From contig NZ_CP072524.1 in the NCBI RefSeq assembly GCF_017753665.1, positions 1-64,000 of the forward strand: 64,000 nucleotides of DNA, given 5' to 3'. The position numbers and the translations under genes were made by a program. This DNA is from Neisseria sicca. Its GTDB lineage: Bacteria > Pseudomonadota > Gammaproteobacteria > Burkholderiales > Neisseriaceae. Under the pieces are notes generated by a model. That model searched no databases. It was not told where the DNA came from and worked only from the letters and a program-made list of their open reading frames with translations. Shown one piece after another: positions 51,693 to 60,143 of this stretch (position 1 is its first letter; the number at the start of each line of letters is the position of its first letter).

Positions 51693-51937
51693 TATGATTA
51701 AGCACACAGAACCAAAACGGCAGGATAGGGCGTTAACTGCGATTTAGGTGAAAGCCGAATCATGCCGTATCGTTTTATTTGCCTCCGCAATATTTTGTTT
51801 TACTGTAAAACACGGTAAAATCCGCGCTCAACACAATATTGAGACAAAACAGTACCGAAATAAATGGTGTTGTCCGATCTCAAATAAATAATATTGACGC
51901 AATCACTACAATGCCAACATTCCACATTGCAAAGATC

Positions 51938-53362
51938 ATGAAAAAAACACTCTTACTCCTCTCTCTTTTCACTATGTCTGCGGCAGAAGCCGCTGATGCC
52001 CCGCCCAAAACTCCAAACCAGCCTGCCCCCGAGTTGCAGGTCAAAACGGCAGAACCTGCCCCCTTCGAAGAAGAGGCGGTCAAACCTGCCGCCGAAACGT
52101 CGTCTGAAAAAGTCGTGAACGTCGATGCCAAAACCCTGCTCGACAATCCCCAATTACTTTCTCGTGCCATGTATTCCGCCGTTGTGTCGCGCAACATCGC
52201 GGGCATCAAAGTCGTCCTGCCGATTTACGAACAATGGCCGGGACACGATAAAAACATGGCGCTCTACGCACGCGGACTGGTTGCCCAAAACGACGGCAAA
52301 ATGAAAGAAGCCATCGGGTATTACCGTCAATTTATCGCCGAAAACCCCGATGCCCCCGTCGTCCGCTGGCAGCTTGCCACCGCTTTGTTTGAAGACAAGC
52401 AAAACGAAGCCGCCGCCGACCAGTTCGACAAACTTAAAACAGAAGCCAACCTGCCCGAGCCGCTCGTCAAAGGCATTGAGTCTTACCGAAAAGCATTGCG
52501 CGAGCGCGATTCGTGGAAATTCAACGCCGGCTTGAGCGTTACCCGCGAACAAAATATCAACCAAGCGCCCAGCCGCCGCACATACGGCAACTGGACTTTC
52601 CCCGAGCCTATCGACGCTACCGCCATCAACTACCAACTCGGCGCAGAGAAAAAATGGTCGCTGCCCAAAGGCTGGTACGTTACGGCAGGAGCGGATACCT
52701 ACGGCAAAGTTTATCCCGAACGAACCAAGTATAACGACGTGACCACCCGCTTCTCAGTGGGCGCAGGTTACGCCGACCAGCGCAACGACATCGGTTTGAC
52801 CCCGTTCCACGAACGTCGCTTCTACGGCAACGATCCTTACACCTACTCCAGCGGTGCGCGCCTGCACATCAACCGCTGGTGGCAGCCCAAGCTGCAAACC
52901 CTGAGCGCCGTTGAAATGGGTCGTCTGAAAAACACCCGGCGCGCCCGTTCCGACAGCAACAACCGCCTTCTGAGCAATTCCGTTGTCTATTACCGAAACG
53001 CCCGTCAATACTGGGTCGGCGGTTTCGACATCTATCAGGAACGCAATAAAGAAGACAAATCGGACAGCTTCGACCGCTACAGCCTCCGTACCGCATGGGG
53101 GCAGGAATGGGGCAAAGGGCTGTCCACCATGTTGCGCCTGAGTGCGGCGCAACGCCGTTATCAAACGCCCAGCCTTTTGAGCGGTCAGGAAAACCGCCGC
53201 GATAAAGAAGCGGATATTTCGCTCGCCGTATGGCACCGCGCTTTCCACTTCAAAGGCATCACCCCGCGCCTGACCGTCGCCCACCACAAAACATGGAGCA
53301 ACGACAAATATAATGAATACGGAAAAACCAGAGTGTTTGTCGAATTCAGCAAAACGTTCTGA
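51938..53362 (+). CDS. Surface lipoprotein assembly modifier (Slam1-like)
   Basis: Slam is an outer-membrane protein that moves lipoproteins such as TbpB and fHbp to the cell surface. This 474-residue precursor has a signal peptide (1-18), a Pro/Glu-rich stretch, and a TPR region (LLSRAMYSAVVSRNIAGIKVVLP ... ALYARGLVAQNDGKMKEAIGYYRQFI). The DUF560 barrel follows (FNAGLSVTREQNINQAPS; GRLKNTRRARSD; YYRNARQYWVGGFDIYQER; HFKGITPRLTVAHHKT), ending FVEFSKTF. The resemblance to meningococcal Slam1 is close. No substrate gene is adjacent; the fHbp-like lipoprotein at 17.8 kb is the evident candidate. ATG 51938 is chosen for its signal peptide; ATG 51911 is also in frame. Confidence 0.9.
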   Translation: MKKTLLLLSLFTMSAAEAADAPPKTPNQPAPELQVKTAEPAPFEEEAVKPAAETSSEKVVNVDAKTLLDNPQLLSRAMYSAVVSRNIAGIKVVLPIYEQWPGHDKNMALYARGLVAQNDGKMKEAIGYYRQFIAENPDAPVVRWQLATALFEDKQNEAAADQFDKLKTEANLPEPLVKGIESYRKALRERDSWKFNAGLSVTREQNINQAPSRRTYGNWTFPEPIDATAINYQLGAEKKWSLPKGWYVTAGADTYGKVYPERTKYNDVTTRFSVGAGYADQRNDIGLTPFHERRFYGNDPYTYSSGARLHINRWWQPKLQTLSAVEMGRLKNTRRARSDSNNRLLSNSVVYYRNARQYWVGGFDIYQERNKEDKSDSFDRYSLRTAWGQEWGKGLSTMLRLSAAQRRYQTPSLLSGQENRRDKEADISLAVWHRAFHFKGITPRLTVAHHKTWSNDKYNEYGKTRVFVEFSKTF

Positions 53363-53772
53363 TTGTGTTTGGTTTGAATAATAAAAGGTCGTCTGAAATT
53401 TTTCAGACGACCTTTAGCTTTTTATTTGCGTAAGGGCGGATTGTGTAAATTTTTGGAAAAATAAATCTAAAGTTATATTTCGATAGTTTACATTGTTGTT
53501 TGCCTAGCATTTTATTTTCAAAAGGATTTTGAAAATATGGTTGGCGGAATAGGGCGTAACAGGTACTTGAAGATTGGGAGGCAGGGTAGGGCGGTCGGTT
53601 ATTTTGACTGGTTTGGGGCGGGGTTTTCACTTACAATCAAACAAGGTTTACGTATGGCAACATTTCTCCGTTCAATGTCAGGATGGGTCGCAGGCGTTTT
53701 CTGTTTGACTTCTCGGCATTGTGCGGGCGTGTTTGTTCGGGCTTTTGTCTGTAAGAAAAACAAGGAAAAACA
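53363..53772. other. Slam / antiporter intergenic region
   Basis: A DUS hairpin at 53383-53415 is the only clear element. An open frame overlapping the antiporter start (53537-53881) shows no protein-like features. Confidence 0.5.
53383..53415 (+). terminator. DUS-pair terminator after Slam
   Basis: AAAAGGTCGTCTGAAA and TTTCAGACGACCTTT with almost no loop, 20 bp after the Slam stop. Confidence 0.75.
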
Positions 53773-55194
53773 ATGCGCCGCTTACCAATTTTATCCCTCA
53801 TCTTATTCCCTACTTTGTCGCACGCTGCTGATTTTGACGGCGCGTCGCTCAGTCTGTTTTGGGGTGCGCCGTTTGCGTTGATTCTTTTGTCTATTGCGTT
53901 GGGGCCGCTCTTTTTCGCACATACTTGGCACCACCATTTCGGCAAGATTACGGCGTTTTGGACGCTGCTGTTTTTGGTTCCGTTCGCCGTTGTGTTCGGT
54001 TTCGGGGCGGGTGTGCATACGGTTGCCCATGCGTTGGTTGAGGAATATATCCCCTTTATCCTGCTGCTTTTGGCTTTGTATACGATTTCGGGCGGGATTT
54101 TGGTTTGGGGTAAGCTGCACGGTACGCCTGCGTTGAATACCGGATTGTTGGCGGCGGGTACGGTGATGGCTTCCTTTATGGGAACGACCGGTGCGGCAAT
54201 GTTGATGATTCGTCCGCTGCTGAAGGCAAACCATTATCGCAAGAAAAAGGTGCATGTTGTTGTATTTTTTATCTTTTTGGTGGCAAATATTGGCGGCGGT
54301 CTGACGCCGTTGGGCGATCCTCCGTTGTTTCTGGGTTTCTTGAAGGGCGTGGATTTCATGTGGACGGTGAAACACATGTTGATGCCCGTATTGATCAGTA
54401 CGGTGGTGTTGTTGCTGGTGTTTTATATTATCGACAGCCGCTATCACGCGCGTGAAGCCAATGAGGAGCAGATTCAGCAGGAAGAGGAAGTCGAGGAAGA
54501 TTTGCGGATTGCCGGTAAATGGAATTTCTTGCTGCTGGCGGGCGTGGTCGGTTCGGTTTTGCTGTCCGGCTTGTGGAAACCTGATCATCCTGGATTTGAA
54601 ATTTTGGGCAGCCACTATGCTTTGCAAAATTTGGTGCGCGATGTGATTTTGCTGGTGCTGACCATTATTTCGCTGCTGATTACGCCCAAGCAGGTTAGGG
54701 CGGGTAATGAATTCAATTTCGACCCGATTGCCGAAGTGGGCAAGCTGTTTTTGGGTATTTTCATCACGATTTCCCCTGTCTTGGCGATTTTGAAGGCGGG
54801 GGAAGCGGGTGCGCTGGGCGCGGTGGTATCGTTGGTGCATGATGCTTCGGGTAATCCGATTAATACGATGTATTTCTGGATGAGCGGTTTGTTGTCCGCC
54901 TTTTTGGATAATGCGCCGACTTATTTGGTATTCTTCAATATGGCGGGCGGCGATGCTCAGGCTCTGATGACGGGGCATTTGTTCCATTCGCTGTTGGCCA
55001 TATCCATGGGTTCGGTGTTTATGGGCGCGCTCACTTATATCGGTAATGCGCCGAACTTTATGGTTAAGGCGATTGCCGAGCAGCGCGGTATCCCGATGCC
55101 GACTTTCTTTGGTTATATGATGTGGTCGGTAGGGGTATTGATTCCGTTGTTTATACTGCATACGCTAATTTTCTTTGTTTTGCAGTTGTTCTGA
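53773..55194 (+). CDS. Sodium:proton antiporter, CitMHS/NhaD-like
   Basis: A 473-residue inner-membrane protein with a cleavable-looking N-terminal helix and about eleven further hydrophobic segments. Characteristic stretches are MASFMGTTGAAMLMIRPLLKAN, ANIGGGLTPLGDPPLFLGFLKGV and LSAFLDNAPTYLVFFNM, which are shared by NhaD-type sodium/proton antiporters of the ion transporter superfamily. An acidic cytosolic loop lies near 232-242 (QIQQEEEVEED). It stands just before the nqr operon, which also moves sodium, so the two may set the sodium gradient together; that link is inference. A DUS terminator follows. Confidence 0.85.
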   Translation: MRRLPILSLILFPTLSHAADFDGASLSLFWGAPFALILLSIALGPLFFAHTWHHHFGKITAFWTLLFLVPFAVVFGFGAGVHTVAHALVEEYIPFILLLLALYTISGGILVWGKLHGTPALNTGLLAAGTVMASFMGTTGAAMLMIRPLLKANHYRKKKVHVVVFFIFLVANIGGGLTPLGDPPLFLGFLKGVDFMWTVKHMLMPVLISTVVLLLVFYIIDSRYHAREANEEQIQQEEEVEEDLRIAGKWNFLLLAGVVGSVLLSGLWKPDHPGFEILGSHYALQNLVRDVILLVLTIISLLITPKQVRAGNEFNFDPIAEVGKLFLGIFITISPVLAILKAGEAGALGAVVSLVHDASGNPINTMYFWMSGLLSAFLDNAPTYLVFFNMAGGDAQALMTGHLFHSLLAISMGSVFMGALTYIGNAPNFMVKAIAEQRGIPMPTFFGYMMWSVGVLIPLFILHTLIFFVLQLF

Positions 55195-55208
55195 TACTTG
55201 CCTGCCCT

Positions 55209-55264
55209 TAAAAGGTCGTCTGAAAACCTGATTCTTGTGATTCGGTTTTCAGACGACCTTTTTG
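55209..55264 (+). terminator. DUS-pair terminator after the antiporter
   Basis: AAAAGGTCGTCTGAAAACC pairs with GGTTTTCAGACGACCTTTTT, 15 bp after the stop. Confidence 0.8.
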
Positions 55265-55465
55265 TATTCTGCCGCTTGTTTTGAAGAGATTAATTTTTGG
55301 CATCAATATGTTGTGCTTTTATTGAGGACTTATTTCTCGCGGGGCATGGGGCAGAAGGCTGGAAAAAATCTGCGTAAATCTGACATAAAGCGGGCTGTTC
55401 CTGCTAAAATCGAACACATTACAGTTTTCATTTAATTGTTGTTTTCCGTAAGTAAGGCTTTACTT

Positions 55466-55512
55466 TCAGACGACCTCTCCCACGCTTTCCCGTTTCAAGC
55501 GTCGTCTGAAAA
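55466..55512. repeat. Inverted DUS pair in the nqr leader
   Basis: TTTCAGACGACCT and CGTCGTCTGAAAAG, head-to-tail reversed compared with the terminators, about 48 bp before nqrA. Confidence 0.5.
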
Positions 55513-55559
55513 GTTGGATCATTTTATTCTGTTTAACTCATCACAAGTAATGCAAACCT

Positions 55560-56903
55560 ATGATTAAAATCAAAAAAGGCCTAGACCTGCCCATCGCGGG
55601 CAGACCGGAGCAAGCCGTTTACGACGGTCCGGCCATTACCGAAGTCGCGTTGCTTGGCGAAGAATATGCCGGTATGCGCCCCTCGATGAAAGTCAAGGAA
55701 GGCGATGCCGTCAAAAAAGGCCAAGTGCTGTTTGAAGACAAGAAAAATCCGGGCGTGGTGTTTACTGCGCCGGCTTCCGGCAAAATCGCCGCGATTCACC
55801 GCGGCGAAAAGCGCGTGCTTCAGTCGGTCGTGATTGCCGTTGAAGGCGATGACGAAATCGAGTTCGAACGCTATGCGCCTGATGCGTTGGCAAACTTAAG
55901 CGGCGAAGAAGTGCGCCGCAATCTGATTCAATCCGGTTTGTGGATTGCGCTGCGCACCCGTCCGTTCAGCAAGATTCCCGCCGTTGATGCCGAGCCGTTT
56001 GCCATTTTCGTCAATGCGATGGACACCAATCCGCTGGCGGCAGACCCTGTGGTCGTGATCAAAGAAGCCGCCGAGGATTTCAGACGAGGTTTGCTGGTGT
56101 TGAGCCGCCTGACCGAACGCAAAATCCATGTTTGTAAGGCAGCCGGTGCGGACGTGCCGTCTGAAAACGCCGCCAACATTGAAACACATGAATTCGGCGG
56201 CCCTCATCCCGCGGGTTTGAGCGGCACGCACATTCATTTCATCGAACCTGTCGGCGCGAATAAAACCGTGTGGACCATCAATTATCAAGACGTGATTGCC
56301 ATCGGACGTTTGTTCGTAACAGGTCGTCTGAACGTCGAGCGCGTGGTTGCCTTAGGCGGCCCGCAAGTCAACAAACCGCGTCTCTTGCGTACCGTTTTGG
56401 GCGCGAAGGTGTCGCAAATTACCGCCGGCGAATTGGTTGACGCAGACAACCGCGTGATTTCCGGTTCGGTATTGAACGGCGCGATTGCACAAGGCGCGCA
56501 TGATTATTTGGGACGCTACCACAATCAGATTTCCGTTATCGAAGAAGGCCGCAGCAAAGAGCTGTTCGGCTGGGTTGCGCCGCAGCCGGATAAATACTCG
56601 ATTACGCGTACCACTCTCGGCCATTTCCTGAAAAACAAACTCTTCAAGTTCACGACAGCCGTCAACGGCGGCGACCGCGCTATGGTTCCCATCGGTACTT
56701 ACGAGCGCGTGATGCCGCTGGACATCCTGCCTACCTTGCTTTTGCGCGATTTAATCGTCGGCGATACCGACAGCGCGCAGGCTTTGGGTTGCTTGGAATT
56801 GGACGAAGAAGACCTCGCTTTGTGCAGCTTCGTCTGCCCGGGTAAATACGAATACGGCCCGCTGTTGCGCAAGGTGCTGGAAACCATTGAGAAGGAAGGC
56901 TGA
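55560..56903 (+). CDS. nqrA: Na+-translocating NADH:quinone reductase subunit A
   Basis: NqrA is the cytosolic, quinone-binding peripheral subunit of the sodium-pumping NADH dehydrogenase. The 447 residues match the family: MIKIKKGLDLPIAGRPEQAV, then VKEGDAVKKGQVLFEDKKNPGVVFTAPASGKI (biotinyl-lipoyl-like fold), later HFIEPVGANKTVWTINYQDVIAIG and LPTLLLRDLIVGDTDSAQALGCLELDEEDLALC. It begins the six-gene operon nqrABCDEF; nqrB starts 2 bp after its stop. Confidence 0.97.
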   Translation: MIKIKKGLDLPIAGRPEQAVYDGPAITEVALLGEEYAGMRPSMKVKEGDAVKKGQVLFEDKKNPGVVFTAPASGKIAAIHRGEKRVLQSVVIAVEGDDEIEFERYAPDALANLSGEEVRRNLIQSGLWIALRTRPFSKIPAVDAEPFAIFVNAMDTNPLAADPVVVIKEAAEDFRRGLLVLSRLTERKIHVCKAAGADVPSENAANIETHEFGGPHPAGLSGTHIHFIEPVGANKTVWTINYQDVIAIGRLFVTGRLNVERVVALGGPQVNKPRLLRTVLGAKVSQITAGELVDADNRVISGSVLNGAIAQGAHDYLGRYHNQISVIEEGRSKELFGWVAPQPDKYSITRTTLGHFLKNKLFKFTTAVNGGDRAMVPIGTYERVMPLDILPTLLLRDLIVGDTDSAQALGCLELDEEDLALCSFVCPGKYEYGPLLRKVLETIEKEG

Positions 56904-56905
56904 TT

Positions 56906-58138
56906 ATGGGCTTGAAACATTTTCTGGAAAAAATCGAACCGCACTTCCTGCCGGGCGGCAAACATGAAAAATGGTATGCCCTCTATGAAGCTGCGGCGAC
57001 GATTTTCTACACATCCGGTGCGGTAACGCGCAAAGCGGCGCACGTCCGCGACGCGCTCGACTCCAAACGCATGATGATTTTGGTGTGGCTGGCTTTGTTC
57101 CCCGCCATGTTCTTCGGTATGTACAACGTCGGCGCGCAGGCATTCAGCGCGCTGACGCCTGATTTGCTGCAACAAAGCATCGCCAACGACTGGCATTACG
57201 CCCTTGCCAACGCTTTGGGCATCAATATGTCGTCTGAAGCGGGCGTGTTGGGCAAAATGCTGTTCGGCGCGATTTACTTCCTGCCGATTTACGCGACCGT
57301 ATTTGCCGTTGGCGGTTTCTGGGAAGTTTTGTTCGCCACCGTGCGTAAACATGAAATCAACGAGGGTTTCTTCGTTACTTCGATTCTGTTTGCCTTAATC
57401 GTTCCGCCTACGCTGCCGCTGTGGCAGGCTGCCTTGGGTATTACCTTCGGCGTGGTGGTTGCGAAAGAGGTGTTCGGCGGTACGGGTAAAAATTTTATGA
57501 ACCCCGCACTGGCAGGCCGTGCCTTCTTGTTCTTCGCTTATCCCTCCAATATTACCGGCGACACCGTTTGGACAGCGGTTGACGGCTATTCCGGCGCAAC
57601 TGCGCTGGCGCAATGGGCGGCAAATGGTTCAGAAGGCCTGAAAAATGCCGTTACCAATCAACCCATCACTTGGATGGATGCGTTTATCGGCAACCTGCCC
57701 GGTTCTATCGGCGAAGTATCCACGTTGGCGCTTTTAATCGGCGGCGCATTTATCGTGTTTGCCCGCATTGCTTCTTGGCGCATTATTGCCGGCGTGATGA
57801 TTGGTATGATTGCCATGTCTTCGCTGTTTAATGTTATCGGTTCGGACACCAATCCGATGTTCAGCATGCCTTGGTACTGGCATCTGGTTGTTGGCGGCTT
57901 CGCCATCGGGATGCTGTTTATGGCGACTGACCCTGTTTCCGCCTCCTTTACCAATGTCGGCAAATGGTGGTACGGCGCGCTAATCGGCGTGATGTGCGTG
58001 TTAATCCGCGTGGTCAATCCGGCTTACCCCGAGGGCATGATGTTGGCGATTCTGTTTGCCAACCTGTTTGCCCCGATTTTCGACTATTTCGTCGCACAAG
58101 CGAACATCAAACGCAGAAAGGCGCGCAGCAATGGCTAA
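56906..58138 (+). CDS. nqrB: Na+-NQR subunit B
   Basis: A polytopic subunit that carries riboflavin and a covalent FMN and forms part of the sodium channel. The 410-residue protein has about ten helices. The FMN attachment motif SGAT in GYSGATALAQW provides the acceptor threonine. The sequence GGTGKNFMNPALAGRAFLFFAYP is typical. Its 3' end overlaps nqrC by 8 bp. Flavinylation requires ApbE, which is not in the window. Confidence 0.97.
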   Translation: MGLKHFLEKIEPHFLPGGKHEKWYALYEAAATIFYTSGAVTRKAAHVRDALDSKRMMILVWLALFPAMFFGMYNVGAQAFSALTPDLLQQSIANDWHYALANALGINMSSEAGVLGKMLFGAIYFLPIYATVFAVGGFWEVLFATVRKHEINEGFFVTSILFALIVPPTLPLWQAALGITFGVVVAKEVFGGTGKNFMNPALAGRAFLFFAYPSNITGDTVWTAVDGYSGATALAQWAANGSEGLKNAVTNQPITWMDAFIGNLPGSIGEVSTLALLIGGAFIVFARIASWRIIAGVMIGMIAMSSLFNVIGSDTNPMFSMPWYWHLVVGGFAIGMLFMATDPVSASFTNVGKWWYGALIGVMCVLIRVVNPAYPEGMMLAILFANLFAPIFDYFVAQANIKRRKARSNG

Positions 58139-58907
58139 GAAATTCGATAAAGACAGCTTCAGCGGCACGCTGATTGTGGTGTTGGCGGTCAGCCTGATTT
58201 GCTCGGTCATCGTGGCGGGCGCGGTTGTCGGCTTGAAACCGGTGCAGGAAAAACAAAAGGTTCAGGATAAGCAAAGCTACATCCTGAGCGTTGCCGGTTT
58301 GCTCGATAAAAATACCGACATCAGCAAAACCTTTGCCGACCGCATCGAACAACGCGTGGTCGATTTGGCGACCGGCGAATATGTGAAAGACGCGCCGAAA
58401 GACTTCAGCGCGCGCGTTGCCGCCAAAGACCCTGCGCAAAGCATCCAAATCAAACCCGAAGACGATTTGGCAGGCATCAAAAGCCGCGCCAAATACACCG
58501 AAGTTTATTTGGTAAAAGGCGATGACGGCAAAGTCAGCCAAATTATTCTGCCTATGCACGGCAACGGTTTGTGGTCAGTCATGTACGGCTTCGTCGCCAT
58601 CCAACCTGACGGCAACACCATCAATGGCATCACTTACTACGACCAAGGCGAGACTCCGGGCTTGGGTGGCGAAATCGGCAATCCGTTGTGGCAACAAAAA
58701 TTCGTCGGTAAAAAACTCTTTGACGAACAAGGCAAACTTGCCCTGCACGTCGGCAAAGGCGCAGGTTCGGATAAAGAACACGGCGTAGATGCACTCTCCG
58801 GTGCATCGCTGACTTCCAAAGGCGTACAAGGCTCGTTCGACTACTGGTTCGGCGAAAACGGCTATATCCCCTACCTGAACAAATTGAAATCAGCAGGAGC
58901 ACAATAA
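58131..58907 (+). CDS. nqrC: Na+-NQR subunit C
   Basis: A periplasm-facing subunit with one N-terminal helix (about 14-35, TLIVVLAVSLICSVIVAGAVV) and a covalently bound FMN. It has 258 residues. The flavinylation motif reads DALSGASLTSKGVQG, so the acceptor position is Ser rather than the Thr usual in SGAT. ApbE-type transferases are known to accept either. The start at 58131 overlaps nqrB by 8 bp; the frame is open further upstream but without family sequence. The nqrD ATG overlaps the nqrC stop. Confidence 0.96.
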   Translation: MAKKFDKDSFSGTLIVVLAVSLICSVIVAGAVVGLKPVQEKQKVQDKQSYILSVAGLLDKNTDISKTFADRIEQRVVDLATGEYVKDAPKDFSARVAAKDPAQSIQIKPEDDLAGIKSRAKYTEVYLVKGDDGKVSQIILPMHGNGLWSVMYGFVAIQPDGNTINGITYYDQGETPGLGGEIGNPLWQQKFVGKKLFDEQGKLALHVGKGAGSDKEHGVDALSGASLTSKGVQGSFDYWFGENGYIPYLNKLKSAGAQ

Positions 58908-59533
58908 TGGCTGATATGAAACGCTTGAAACATTTGATGTTTTCACCCTTTATCGACAACAACCCGATTGCCTTGCAGGTTTTGGGTATTTGTTCGGCGC
59001 TGGCGGTTACCACCAAACTTCAGACGGCCATCGTGATGGGTATTTCCGTCAGTTTGGTAACCGGTTTTTCCAGCTTCTTCATCTCGCTGGTGCGCAATTA
59101 CATTCCAAACAGCATCCGCATTATCGTGCAGATGGCGATTGTCGCGTCGCTGGTTACGCTGGTTGACCAATTATTGCAGGCCTATGCTTACGAATTGTCC
59201 AAACAGCTCTCTGTATTCGTCGGTCTGATTATTACCAACTGTATCGTGATGGGTCGCGCTGAAGCCTTCGCCATGAAAGAGCCGCCGCTGGAAAGCTTGG
59301 TGGACGGTATCGGTCAGGGCGCGGGTTACGGCATGTTGCTGATTATCATCGCCAGCATCCGCGAATTGATCGGTTCAGGCAAACTCTTTGGGTACACCAT
59401 TTTCCAAACCGTACAAGACGGCGGCTGGTATCAAACTAACGGCCTTTTCTTGCTGGCACCGAGCGCGTTCTTCATCATCGGCTTTTTGATTTGGGGTTTG
59501 CGCACATGGAAACCCGAACAGGCGGAGAAATAA
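58907..59533 (+). CDS. nqrD: Na+-NQR subunit D
   Basis: A 208-residue membrane subunit with six helices, homologous to NqrE and to RnfE. It helps form the sodium path and the intramembrane iron site shared with NqrE. Seen are VTTKLQTAIVMGISVSLVTGFSSFF, IVMGRAEAFAM and IRELIGSGKLFG. The cysteine in GLIITNCIVMGR is a family iron ligand. Its ATG overlaps the last base of nqrC, and nqrE starts 3 bp after its stop. Confidence 0.97.
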   Translation: MADMKRLKHLMFSPFIDNNPIALQVLGICSALAVTTKLQTAIVMGISVSLVTGFSSFFISLVRNYIPNSIRIIVQMAIVASLVTLVDQLLQAYAYELSKQLSVFVGLIITNCIVMGRAEAFAMKEPPLESLVDGIGQGAGYGMLLIIIASIRELIGSGKLFGYTIFQTVQDGGWYQTNGLFLLAPSAFFIIGFLIWGLRTWKPEQAEK

Positions 59534-59536
59534 GAC

Positions 59537-60130
59537 ATGGAACACTATTTAAGCCTTTTTGTGAAATCCGTCTTCATTGAAAACATGGCGCTGTCCTTCT
59601 TCTTGGGCATGTGTACTTTTCTGGCGGTATCGAAAAAAGTATCCACCGCATTCGGCTTGGGCGTTGCCGTTACCTTCGTACTCGGCCTGTCCGTCCCAGC
59701 CAACCAGCTCGTTTACTCGCTGCTCAAAGACGGCGCGATTGTCGAAGGCGTGGATTTAACCTTCCTGAAATTCATCACCTTCATCGGCGTAATTGCGGCT
59801 TTGGTGCAGATTTTGGAAATGTTCTTGGACAAATTCTTCCCTGCTCTCTACAACGCACTGGGTATTTACCTGCCGCTGATTACCGTAAACTGCGCGATTT
59901 TCGGTGCCGTTTCGTTTATGGCGCAACGCGAATATAACTTCGGCGAATCCGTCGTGTACGGCTTCGGCGCGGGCTTGGGCTGGATGTTGGCGATTGTCGC
60001 TTTGGCGGGCATTACCGAAAAAATGAAATATTCGGACGCTCCCAAAGGCCTCAAAGGACTGGGCATCACCTTCATCTCCGCCGGCCTGATGGCGATGGCG
60101 TTTATGTCGTTCTCCGGCATCCAGTTATAA
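59537..60130 (+). CDS. nqrE: Na+-NQR subunit E
   Basis: A 197-residue membrane subunit, six helices, paralogous to NqrD and RnfA. The start MEHYLSLFVKSVFIENMALSFFLGMCTFLAVSKKV and the later PLITVNCAIFGAVSFM carry the conserved cysteines that bind the intramembrane iron centre with NqrD. AAGGAT lies before the next gene, nqrF, 13 bp on. Confidence 0.97.
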   Translation: MEHYLSLFVKSVFIENMALSFFLGMCTFLAVSKKVSTAFGLGVAVTFVLGLSVPANQLVYSLLKDGAIVEGVDLTFLKFITFIGVIAALVQILEMFLDKFFPALYNALGIYLPLITVNCAIFGAVSFMAQREYNFGESVVYGFGAGLGWMLAIVALAGITEKMKYSDAPKGLKGLGITFISAGLMAMAFMSFSGIQL

Positions 60131-60143
60131 GAAAGGATTCGGC

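Larger units (their letters stand above)
55195..55559. other. Antiporter / nqrA intergenic region
   Basis: Carries a DUS terminator (55209-55264), a DUS pair in the opposite orientation (55466-55512) and the nqr leader. A TAAAAT near 55405 could be a -10, without a good -35. Confidence 0.5.

Noticed and set aside
53537..53881. 114-codon frame overlapping the antiporter start
   Set aside because: Overlaps the true antiporter N-terminus in another frame, and the translation is not protein-like.
53803..55161. 452-codon minus-strand frame opposite the antiporter
   Set aside because: Very rich in His, Gln and Arg, a typical antisense shadow of a membrane-protein gene; the plus-strand product has clear antiporter motifs.
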